Below are positions 9,901 to 18,443 of a stretch of 64,000 nucleotides of DNA, piece after piece. This DNA is from Diacronema lutheri (taxonomy: Eukaryota; Haptophyta; Pavlovophyceae; Pavlovales; Pavlovaceae), in contig JAGTXO010000008.1 of assembly GCA_019448385.1 (NCBI GenBank), positions 62,001-126,000 on the forward strand, read 5' to 3'. The notes beneath the pieces are model-generated. The model was not told the origin of the DNA. It was given only the letters and a program-made list of their open reading frames with translations, and did not search any database. Positions within the stretch are counted from its first letter, which is position 1; every line of letters begins with the position of its first letter. The position numbers were made by a program, and so were the translations under genes.

Positions 9901-12900
9901 ACATCGACCCCGCCGACTTCGTCGACGACGACAATGCGTCCGACACCTCATCCATCGGCGCTGCCGTCGACTGCCGCCGCCAATCGTCTGCCGCCGGCGG
10001 ACTGCGCAACTCAGCCGGTACGGCCAACGAGCAGGCGCAACCGGCCGCGCAGCTGCGCGATGCAGCGCCGCACGCAAGCGCTGCCGATGGTGGCGCGCCA
10101 TTGCCGCCGCAAGTCGAGCTGCCGCCGCACCCGGGCGAGTCGGCGAAGACGTTCATTGCAATCGTGCTCCGCCTGCCGCAGGCCGAGCGCGGCCTCTCGT
10201 GGCTGCGCAAACAGTACGAGGAATCTTTACCCTCGGACGGCGGCGCGCTCAGGTCGCTGCCGCCCGCTGAGCGGATGCGCGAAGAGGAGCGCGTGCTTGA
10301 CGAACTACTCACCGCGAAGCTGCTGCTTGAGCCTGACGAGGCGCAGCACGTCCGCGAAGAGATTTACGAGCAGATCGGCCACATCACGGGCGGCGCCGAG
10401 CGGCGCAAGACCTCCATCTTTGGCGCCGAGCGGCGCGGCTCGGCGGGCGGCGCTGAACGCTACCAGCCGGGCGTAAGCGACAACCTGCCGGCTGCCGACG
10501 CGGCCGCGCGCGCTGGTGGCGTGCCTGCCGGCGCGGCCGGCACGGCTGACTTTTCGGCCGGTGGCAAGCTGGACGAGCGGTCTGCGGACAGCCCGCTGCC
10601 CGTGCGCCGCGCAAGCGTCCCGAGTGCGCAGCCGCCCGCGCTCGGCACGCCCACAGGCGCGGCCGCGCCCGGCATGTACCTGGCGGAGATGGGCTACGCA
10701 GCACTCTTCTGCTCGCCTCTCCTCGTCGCCAAGCTCGCAGCACTCTCGACGCGCAAGTTTGGCATGCGCGATCGGCTTGGCACGGGCGCGGCGGCGTCCG
10801 CCGACGCGCCCGACGGCGGAGCCACCTTGACGCCGAACGCGCGTGGCCTCGTGCCTGGCACTGCCGAGCACGCAGCAGCCCTGCGCAACGGCGATGCGCT
10901 CGACGGCGGCTCGCCGTTGCCTTCGCCCGCGGCGCGCAGGGCGTCCAAGCGGCCGGCGTGGCTCACGACCACGCCGCTCCGCTCTTCATGCGCGAGCCGC
11001 ACGCCGAGCGACGACGCCACGGCCGTTGGCGGCGCGCTCGCGGCCAGCGCCGGCATTGGCGGCGGGGGCACAATTGTTCCGCTAGACACGCAGGCGGCCG
11101 ATGCGCTGCGCGCACTCGAGTCGCGCACCCGTCCGGCGCCCTACGGTGGCGAGGCGCGCCGCGGCCGCGTGCGGACTTGGGGCGCGGCTGAATCGAGCAT
11201 GCGGCTCTCGTCGCCGGGGTCGGGCGCAGGGTCGCCTGTCGGGCGCGGCGAGCTGTTGTACAGCCGGCGGCGGATCCGCGCGTCCGAGACGATCAGCGCC
11301 GAGCGGTTGCTCGTCGCGGCAGAGGCAGCGCGCGTGCGCAAGGACGGCGGGTACGACGTGCTGCATGACGACGCGCGGCGAGACGCGATTGAGGCGTGCG
11401 CAGTGCTGAGCGCGCTGTTTGGCGTCTTTGACCGTACGGGCCGCGGCAAGATTCGACTCTCAGATGTCCGCCTGCTGCAGGGCGCGCTGGGCGAGATGGG
11501 CTCGTCGGAAATTCAGTCGCTCGTTGCTTTTCTTGTCGAGGCCGCGCAAACGCTCAACCCTGCCCGCCGCAAGCGCGCTGCAGCCGCGCGCGCGGGCGCG
11601 CACTATGTGGACACGAGCGGCGCTCATGCGGAGCGCCGCTCGTCACGCACGTTCCGCGGCGGCTCAGACGAAGACGAAGAGCTGCGCGTGGCGCGCAAGC
11701 TGCGCGTGCTCACGCGCGTGCAATTTTTTGTCGGTGCCGCCTCTTGGGTCCTCGCCTCGCTAAACGACGAGGACGGCGCGGACGTGGATGCGTCGCACGC
11801 GCGTGCGCCGCGCGCCGGTGGGCTCGCTGCGGCGGTCGCGGCGGCAGACGCTGCTGCGGCGGCGCGGCGGCACGGCGCGCCGTGGCGGATCTACGACGCA
11901 AAGGCCGATGTGGCCGCTGCGCTCAGCGATCTTGACGAGCGCGACGCGTCCGCCTCGCTGCGCAGGCTGCACGAAGCCCTCCTCTCGGCCGCAGCGCTGC
12001 GTGCGCTCGCCGACGCGCTGACCGACCGCATCGTAGGGAAGAAGCTCGACGGGCGGCGCGCGGTCGAGCCCGAAGCGCTGCTTGCGCTGACCAAGCACGT
12101 AGTCGCGATTCCTGTCGGCACGCGCGCCCTCGACTTACTTGGGTGGGCGCGCGAGACGCTCCGCCTGCCACTAAGCGATGCACCGTCGGGCCCGTCGCAG
12201 CTCGGCCTCGCGCTCGCGGGCGCGCCTGCGCTCCACTTTGCAAGCGGCGAGGGCATGAGCAGGGGAGGGGAGCGGCGCGGCTCGATTGCCGCGTCTGAGG
12301 CCGCTGCTGACCGGCGCGCCTCCAACGCGGCGAGCACCGCCGGGCTCATTGCCGCGGGTGCACGCACGCCGCCGGGGCGCACGACGTGGGCACACCTCGC
12401 CACCGCGCTGGGCGAGCGCGCGAGCGCACTCATGGACGACCCGGTGGATGGTGGCGCAGGCACGGACGGTGTGAACAGCAAGCTACCGCACGCACGCGCG
12501 CTCGACGTGCTGCAGCGGTTGATTGCGCCGCGCGACGACGGCAGCGCGTCGATCGATGTGTCGGGTGCGGCGGCGGCGGGCAACGATCGCCGCTGGTTCA
12601 TCGTCGATCACCGCTCTCCGCTGTGCCTCGGATATCGCGCGCTCTTCGAGACATTCGCTGTCTTCGACGCGCTCTTCATACCGCTGCAGCTCTGCTTTTA
12701 CGCCGAGATCTCGCGGATGGCGTGGGTGCATCGCGTGAACTTGTGCACCGACGTTTTTTACTGGGGGCAGGTGGCGCTCCGCTTCCTCACGACCTTTGTC
12801 AACGAGAAGTCGGTCACTGTCACCTCGCCCGCGGATATCCGGCGGCAGTACCTCGCCACCGATTTTCTCGTCGACACCGTCGCGTTCTGGCCGCAAAATT

Positions 12901-15668
12901 ACCTCGCAGGCGTGCTCGGCGCGAGCACTTTCGACTCGCTCGCGCTCCGGCTCTTTCGCATGCTCGCTGCACGCTACCCGTACGGCTCGTATCGCAACTG
13001 GGAGAAGAGCCGTGCGGACATCAAGCTGAGCACGGGCATCGCGCAGCAGCTCGTCCTCATCGCTATTGGCGTGCACATGCTCGCGTGTGTCTACACGCTC
13101 TTCTCCTACTCGGTCGGCTCAACGCACGCGACGCCCGGCTCGTGGGCCGCGCGGTACGACGAGCAGCTGTATGCGCTGCAGGCGACGGAGAGCACGCTGT
13201 ACCGGCAGACCGCAGAGGGCAGGCTCCTGCGCAAGTACGAAGTGTCGGTCAGAAAGCGGCGCGCTGCGCTTGTGCAACCCAATCCGCGCCCGTGCTCACG
13301 CCGAGCGAGTTGCGCCGCGCGCCACCGGTCGTCGCGTGCTCTGCAGGTCATGTTTGTGCTGCAGGCGCTCACACGCACGGGGCAGACGCAGCTGCCCTCC
13401 AGCTACGGCGAAATTTGCTTCCTCGTGCTGCTCATGATCTTGTCGGTGACGGCATTCGCGTGGGCGATCGGACGTATCTCGACGCTCGTGATGAAGCAGG
13501 ACAATGAGATTGTCACCAAGCGCACCGCGCTGCAGCAGGTGCAAGGCTACATTGCGCACACGCGCGTGCCCGCCGACCTTGCGGCGGAGATCGCCGGATT
13601 CTTCCACACGCGCCTCAAGGACGCGTCGAGCTCGTCGGTGCGCGGCGACTCGATCATCGCCGCGCTGCCCGTCTCGTTGCAGATTGAGATAGGGCGCATC
13701 ACACACAGACATTTTGTCGTCGGCGCCGCACTCTTCCACGGTTGCTCGGACGGCTTTGTCGACCGCCTCGCCTCGCTGCTGCGCGAGCGCCGCCTTGAGC
13801 CTGACCAGGTCCTCTTCCGCACGACCGAGCTATGCAAGGAGCTCGCGATCATCACGCTCGGTGCCGTGCGCGTGTTTGACGACCCGCTGCAGGAGGGCGG
13901 CGAGCAGGGCGCGGTCGCGACGCTCGTCGTGGGCGAGACGATTGGCGACGTCGCCTTCATCTTTGGGCTGCGCCACTTTAACAACGCGAGCTGCGAGTCC
14001 GACGGGCCCGCAACGCTCGCGACGCTCTCGCTCGACGACTTCAAGCTGCTTCTCAAGGTCTTTCCCGCCCAGGAGGACGTGCTGATGGACAACGCGATGA
14101 TGCAATTTGACGGCGTGTCGACCAGCCGTTCGGGCAGGTCCGTGACCTCCGCGCGCACGGGCAAGTCGGGCCGCTCCGCCAAGTCACGCCGCTCGACGCG
14201 CTCGGGCCGATCGACTGGCTCGAGCTACACTGCATCCAACATCCAGTCGGCAAACGCGAGCTCCGAGAGCGCGATCCAGGCGGTCATCTCAACTGCGCGC
14301 GTCAAGCGCAACAATATGCATACCGTGCGCCTGTGCTCCGCCTGCGCGATTGGCGATGTGTCGCGCATTCAACGGCTGCTTTCCGCGCACCAGATCGACG
14401 TGAACCGCGGGGACTACGACTGCAGGCGCCCGCTGCACATCGCGGCGAGTCGCGGGCACACGCAGGCCGTCGAGCTGCTGGTCGCGTCCAAGGCCGATCT
14501 GAGCGTGCTCGATCGCAACGGCCGGACGCCTCTCGCCGAGGCGCTCGCCAACCGGCACAACGGCGTCTCCAAGGCGCTCGTCCGCCACGGCGCCGAAGCG
14601 CTCATCGAGCGGCTCGTCGACAAGCTCTGCCGCGCGGCGGCAAACACGGACGCGCTCGACGAGCTCACGTGCCTTTTGCAGGGCACCGCTGACGCGGCGG
14701 CGCTTGTGGACGAATCTCTCCGCACGCCGCTCCACGTCGCCGCCGCAGCGGGCAATGCAGAGCACATGAACGCCCTCATCAGCGCGAGCGCCGACGTCAA
14801 CGCGACCGACCGGTACGGCGTCACGCCGCTCCACGACGCATTCCGGCACGAGCACGAGGCGTGCTCCGCGCTGCTGCTCGGCTGCGGCGCGACGATGGGC
14901 GCCAAATTTGACCAGGTGAGCGAAATGTGCAAGGCTGCGTCCGCCGACGACGTGCCGCAGCTCAAGCGGCTGCTGCAGCACCGGTGCGACATCAATGCGG
15001 AGAACTACGACGGCCGAACCGCGCTGCACCTCGCCGCCGCAACGCAGAAGCTCGCCGCGTGCACCTTCATCCTCTCACTCGACGGCGTACGCGTCAACTT
15101 TGAGGATCGATACGGAGAGACGGCCTACGACGACGCGCTCCGCACCGAGGGCAAGCTGCGGCAGGTCGTGTCGAGCCTGATCGCGGCTTTTGGCGGCAAG
15201 CGCGGCTCAAAGGTGATGCGGCCAAGTGCCGAGCGCGCGCGCGCCGAGCAGGCCAAGGCATTGGTTGACCTTTCGACGGTCGAGTCAATGCGCACGATGG
15301 TCGTGACGGCGATGCGCCTCGGCCGCTGGACAACGGCGGAAGTCAAGAGCGCGCGCGCGCTCGCAAAGCGGACATCCGAGGCGTGCGAGCTCGAGGACGA
15401 CGAAGGGCCCGTTCTCGCCGACGCTCGACCCACCTACTTGCACGCAGTGTGCGATTTTGCCCAGGAACACCACCAGCGGACGTCGAACTTTGTGGGCAAG
15501 CTGAAGCCGCTCCTTCACGAGTGGCAGAAGATGCAGGATCAATACGGCACGCTCAAGCAAGAGATCCAACGACGGCTGTCGACCATCATCAACATGCAGG
15601 AAAAGATCACCTTCGCGCTTGACTCGCTCCGCGAGGCGCGTTTCCGCGCGCCGTCCGCTAGCGCTTGA
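6933..15668 (+). CDS. Giant two-repeat CNBD/ankyrin ion channel
   Basis: The gene encodes about 2,876 residues. Repeat 1 holds a six-segment voltage-gated-type pore region (residues about 85-350, filter TSNGYAD at about 305), a C-linker and cyclic-nucleotide-binding domain (about 420-545) and ankyrin repeats (about 600-890). A long Ala/Ser-rich linker follows, with an EF-hand-like segment (FDRTGRGKIRLSDV, about 1490). Repeat 2 again has a channel region (about 1890-2190), a CNBD (about 2230-2350) and ankyrin repeats (about 2425-2710). The order TM-CNBD-ANK matches plant AKT/Shaker potassium channels, but those have one copy per chain and a TTVGYGD filter. Here filter 1 keeps GY only and repeat 2 reads TRTGQTQ, so potassium selectivity is doubtful. 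One intron (13242-13346, 105 nt, GTGTCG...CTGCAG) interrupts repeat 2; it is in frame and stop-free. The start is taken at ATG 6933; an upstream ATG overlaps the divergent gene, and 6969 is an alternative. Confidence 0.85.
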   Translation: MTSFQPIQEREGMGWIFGAERASTGLNASAHSILKKESGVKRHKARVKWRTHIVGEDGSPQEDAKRLERTADLAPRARLLAYFRSVRLPALVYELIILPMRIAYDRLLVETPALLVLDLLVDTVEAAHIVQRLRERAAWRQPEAAAAKHGRDDAVKDQPPLYSRARLIVDVISILLNYVGRLVHYVAGTDALFIGAQLLRIGRIHDLAVYMADISADLSTNTAILAVSKFALVAFAVPHWISCGWWASAFYAAGLSEQQSEVIPLPSWVAQFEVHTGNSAFADVETSLASRYLITTYFAWLGLTSNGYADIKLAGSESILFCIAVMLVQVVFYAFVLGTLFHFLVRTDDSTAKFKDLLKAVGDICAKHELPKSVSDKVRAYYVFQHSKQASGTFSIFNQLPVTLKVKVASAQYFRHVAHAWVFRGCNVQLLNQVVIALKELYVMPLEVLLNKGDGSRELFWVVDGSLSVKDGDVHIATLSPTLNDGTKLGDIVGEIAFFLRTQQPYTVAATAYGDVTLLVLPGVLYEETIASYPEQQELIMTNIHRKYGLDEASAQTQAAGAAGTARNENGGGGGSGEEQDEFEALRLSIRKAIAQRAEDMLTQMMFAASSGDVETVRMLASQGLKLDNGNYDGRTTLHVAAAEGNLAVVALLCDLGAATNVKDRWGLTPLVDAITHKHDAVAAKLLAEGAQLELDGSDSLLFAAVSAGDTQRIASLLSFGVEIDVTTHDKRTALHHAATIGQVRVVEYLISRLADVNKADRRGWTPLDDAIHNQHQIVMQMLKLAGSIACESVLATETIKAAASADVDRLRFLVEAGASINVLDVDMRTPLHLSVCAGSISTVQYLVFANADVEKLDRRSNSPLVDALNHSNEAAAILVSYCGLQLPSKQRAEKNLVAIMDGARAQDMSATNRKLRFRTHLREKAIEDSQRRQRELGHAFNTLAHDLSVLTRHFTTIYDALDERASRWLEAYTDADEGSDGDSAASSQDIDPADFVDDDNASDTSSIGAAVDCRRQSSAAGGLRNSAGTANEQAQPAAQLRDAAPHASAADGGAPLPPQVELPPHPGESAKTFIAIVLRLPQAERGLSWLRKQYEESLPSDGGALRSLPPAERMREEERVLDELLTAKLLLEPDEAQHVREEIYEQIGHITGGAERRKTSIFGAERRGSAGGAERYQPGVSDNLPAADAAARAGGVPAGAAGTADFSAGGKLDERSADSPLPVRRASVPSAQPPALGTPTGAAAPGMYLAEMGYAALFCSPLLVAKLAALSTRKFGMRDRLGTGAAASADAPDGGATLTPNARGLVPGTAEHAAALRNGDALDGGSPLPSPAARRASKRPAWLTTTPLRSSCASRTPSDDATAVGGALAASAGIGGGGTIVPLDTQAADALRALESRTRPAPYGGEARRGRVRTWGAAESSMRLSSPGSGAGSPVGRGELLYSRRRIRASETISAERLLVAAEAARVRKDGGYDVLHDDARRDAIEACAVLSALFGVFDRTGRGKIRLSDVRLLQGALGEMGSSEIQSLVAFLVEAAQTLNPARRKRAAAARAGAHYVDTSGAHAERRSSRTFRGGSDEDEELRVARKLRVLTRVQFFVGAASWVLASLNDEDGADVDASHARAPRAGGLAAAVAAADAAAAARRHGAPWRIYDAKADVAAALSDLDERDASASLRRLHEALLSAAALRALADALTDRIVGKKLDGRRAVEPEALLALTKHVVAIPVGTRALDLLGWARETLRLPLSDAPSGPSQLGLALAGAPALHFASGEGMSRGGERRGSIAASEAAADRRASNAASTAGLIAAGARTPPGRTTWAHLATALGERASALMDDPVDGGAGTDGVNSKLPHARALDVLQRLIAPRDDGSASIDVSGAAAAGNDRRWFIVDHRSPLCLGYRALFETFAVFDALFIPLQLCFYAEISRMAWVHRVNLCTDVFYWGQVALRFLTTFVNEKSVTVTSPADIRRQYLATDFLVDTVAFWPQNYLAGVLGASTFDSLALRLFRMLAARYPYGSYRNWEKSRADIKLSTGIAQQLVLIAIGVHMLACVYTLFSYSVGSTHATPGSWAARYDEQLYALQATESTLYRQTAEGRLLRKYEVSVRKRRAALVQPNPRPCSRRASCAARHRSSRALQVMFVLQALTRTGQTQLPSSYGEICFLVLLMILSVTAFAWAIGRISTLVMKQDNEIVTKRTALQQVQGYIAHTRVPADLAAEIAGFFHTRLKDASSSSVRGDSIIAALPVSLQIEIGRITHRHFVVGAALFHGCSDGFVDRLASLLRERRLEPDQVLFRTTELCKELAIITLGAVRVFDDPLQEGGEQGAVATLVVGETIGDVAFIFGLRHFNNASCESDGPATLATLSLDDFKLLLKVFPAQEDVLMDNAMMQFDGVSTSRSGRSVTSARTGKSGRSAKSRRSTRSGRSTGSSYTASNIQSANASSESAIQAVISTARVKRNNMHTVRLCSACAIGDVSRIQRLLSAHQIDVNRGDYDCRRPLHIAASRGHTQAVELLVASKADLSVLDRNGRTPLAEALANRHNGVSKALVRHGAEALIERLVDKLCRAAANTDALDELTCLLQGTADAAALVDESLRTPLHVAAAAGNAEHMNALISASADVNATDRYGVTPLHDAFRHEHEACSALLLGCGATMGAKFDQVSEMCKAASADDVPQLKRLLQHRCDINAENYDGRTALHLAAATQKLAACTFILSLDGVRVNFEDRYGETAYDDALRTEGKLRQVVSSLIAAFGGKRGSKVMRPSAERARAEQAKALVDLSTVESMRTMVVTAMRLGRWTTAEVKSARALAKRTSEACELEDDEGPVLADARPTYLHAVCDFAQEHHQRTSNFVGKLKPLLHEWQKMQDQYGTLKQEIQRRLSTIINMQEKITFALDSLREARFRAPSASA

Positions 15669-15675
15669 GCATGGC

Positions 15676-16206
15676 TTACCACTCGAAGTCGTGCAACAAA
15701 TCGTCAAAGCCGGCTTGTTCGGTCGGCTTGCTCGCCGCTTTTCTGTTGCTTGCCGCACTGGTTGAGGAAGAAGCGCTCGGAATGGCAGGCAGGCGCTTTA
15801 TCGCTGGTACGCTCGGCGGCCTCGCTTCAGCTGACAAAGCAGCCGACGACGAAGACGGTGTTAAGCCGTGGGCAGCAGGCAAATTCGACCTGGGCTGGAT
15901 CCAGTCGTCGCCCCAATCGTCATCGTCAGCGGCAAGTGATACGTGCAGCGAAGCTGCGAGTCGTGCGGTGGGAGCGGCCGTCGCGATCGCTTTGGAGGCG
16001 AGCACAGCCTTGGCACCAAGCGCTCGAGGCTTTGCTGCGGGCAGCCGCAGCGGGAGGCTCTGCACAGGCAGGCGAATCGGCTGCTGCTCGACATGTGCCG
16101 CTCTCGCAGCCGACAAGTCCACGTCCGCCTGGGCATCGGTAGTGGAAATGAGTGCTTTCTTTGCCGCCCCGGCTGCTCTGACGCTCTCAGCCTCCGCCTC
16201 TGCCTC

Positions 16207-16250
<44 letters not shown>

Positions 16251-16290
16251 CCTCCTCCTCGGCTGCCCTGGCCCTCTCAGCCTCTGCCTC

Positions 16291-16346
<56 letters not shown>

Positions 16347-16383
16347 CCTCCTCGGCTGCCCTGGCCCTCTCAGCCTCTGCCTC

Positions 16384-16456
<73 letters not shown>

Positions 16457-16500
16457 GCCTCCTCCTCCTCGGCTGCCCTGGCCCTCTCAGCCTCTGCCTC

Positions 16501-16547
<47 letters not shown>

Positions 16548-16585
16548 CCTCCTCGGCTGCCCTGGCCCTCTCAGCCTCTGCCTCG

Positions 16586-16616
<31 letters not shown>

Positions 16617-16668
16617 CCTCCTCGGCTGCCCTGGCCCTCCCAGCCTCTGCCTCGGCAGCAGCAGCAGC

Positions 16669-16702
<34 letters not shown>

Positions 16703-16743
16703 GCCTCCTCCTCGGCTGCCCTGGCCCTCTCAGCCTCTGCCTC

Positions 16744-16784
<41 letters not shown>

Positions 16785-16822
16785 CCTCCTCGGCTGCCCT
16801 GGCCCTCTCAGCCTCTGCCTCG

Positions 16823-16853
<31 letters not shown>

Positions 16854-16888
16854 CCTCCTCGGCTGCCCTGGCCCTCTCAGCCTCTGCC

Positions 16889-16937
<49 letters not shown>

Positions 16938-16972
16938 CCTCGGCTGCCCTGGCCCTCTCAGCCTCTGCCTCG

Positions 16973-17003
<31 letters not shown>

Positions 17004-17041
17004 CCTCCTCGGCTGCCCTGGCCCTCTCAGCCTCCGCCTCG

Positions 17042-17072
<31 letters not shown>

Positions 17073-17106
17073 CCTCGGCTGCCCTGGTACTCTCAGCCTC
17101 TGCCTC

Positions 17107-17141
<35 letters not shown>

Positions 17142-17176
17142 CCTCGGCTGCCCTGGCCCTCTCAGCCTCTGCCTCG

Positions 17177-17207
<31 letters not shown>

Positions 17208-17314
17208 CCTCCTCGGCTGCCCTGGCCCTCTCAGCCTCTGCCTCGGCAGCAGCAGCAGCAGCAGCAGCAGCCTCCTCCTCCTCGGCTGCCCTGGCCCTCT
17301 CAGCCTCTGCCTCG

Positions 17315-17345
<31 letters not shown>

Positions 17346-17380
17346 CCTCCTCGGCTGCCCTGGCCCTCTCAGCCTCTGCC

Positions 17381-17441
<61 letters not shown>

Positions 17442-17476
17442 CCTCGGCTGCCCTGGCCCTCTCAGCCTCCGCCTCG

Positions 17477-17507
<31 letters not shown>

Positions 17508-17541
17508 CCTCGGCTGCCCTGGCCCTCTCAGCCTCTGCCTC

Positions 17542-17585
<44 letters not shown>

Positions 17586-17620
17586 CCTCGGCTGCCCTGG
17601 CCCTCTCAGCCTCTGCCTCG

Positions 17621-17651
<31 letters not shown>

Positions 17652-17685
17652 CCTCGGCTGCCCTGGTACTCTCAGCCTCTGCCTC

Positions 17686-17720
<35 letters not shown>

Positions 17721-17754
17721 CCTCGGCTGCCCTGGCCCTCTCAGCCTCTGCCTC

Positions 17755-17789
<35 letters not shown>

Positions 17790-17824
17790 CCTCCTCGGCT
17801 GCCCTGGCCCTCTCAGCCTCTGCC

Positions 17825-17870
<46 letters not shown>

Positions 17871-17904
17871 CCTCGGCTGCCCTGGCCCTCTCAGCCTCTG
17901 CCTC

Positions 17905-17939
<35 letters not shown>

Positions 17940-17974
17940 CCTCGGCTGCCCTGGCCCTCTCAGCCTCTGCCTCG

Positions 17975-18005
<31 letters not shown>

Positions 18006-18039
18006 CCTCGGCTGCCCTGGTACTCTCAGCCTCTGCCTC

Positions 18040-18077
<38 letters not shown>

Positions 18078-18111
18078 CCTCGGCTGCCCTGGCCCTCTCA
18101 GCCTCTGCCTC

Positions 18112-18149
<38 letters not shown>

Positions 18150-18187
18150 CCTCCTCGGCTGCCCTGGCCCTTTCAGCCTCCGCCTCG

Positions 18188-18218
<31 letters not shown>

Positions 18219-18264
18219 CCTCCTCCTCGGCTGCCCTGGCCCTCTCAGCCTCTGCCTCGGTAGC

Positions 18265-18299
<35 letters not shown>

Positions 18300-18402
18300 C
18301 CTCGGCTGCCCTGGCCCTCTCAGCCTCCGCCTCGGCAGCAGCAGCAGCAGGAGCAGCAGCAGCCTCCTCCTCGGCTGCCCTGGCCCTCTCAGCCTCCGCC
18401 TC

Positions 18403-18443
<41 letters not shown>

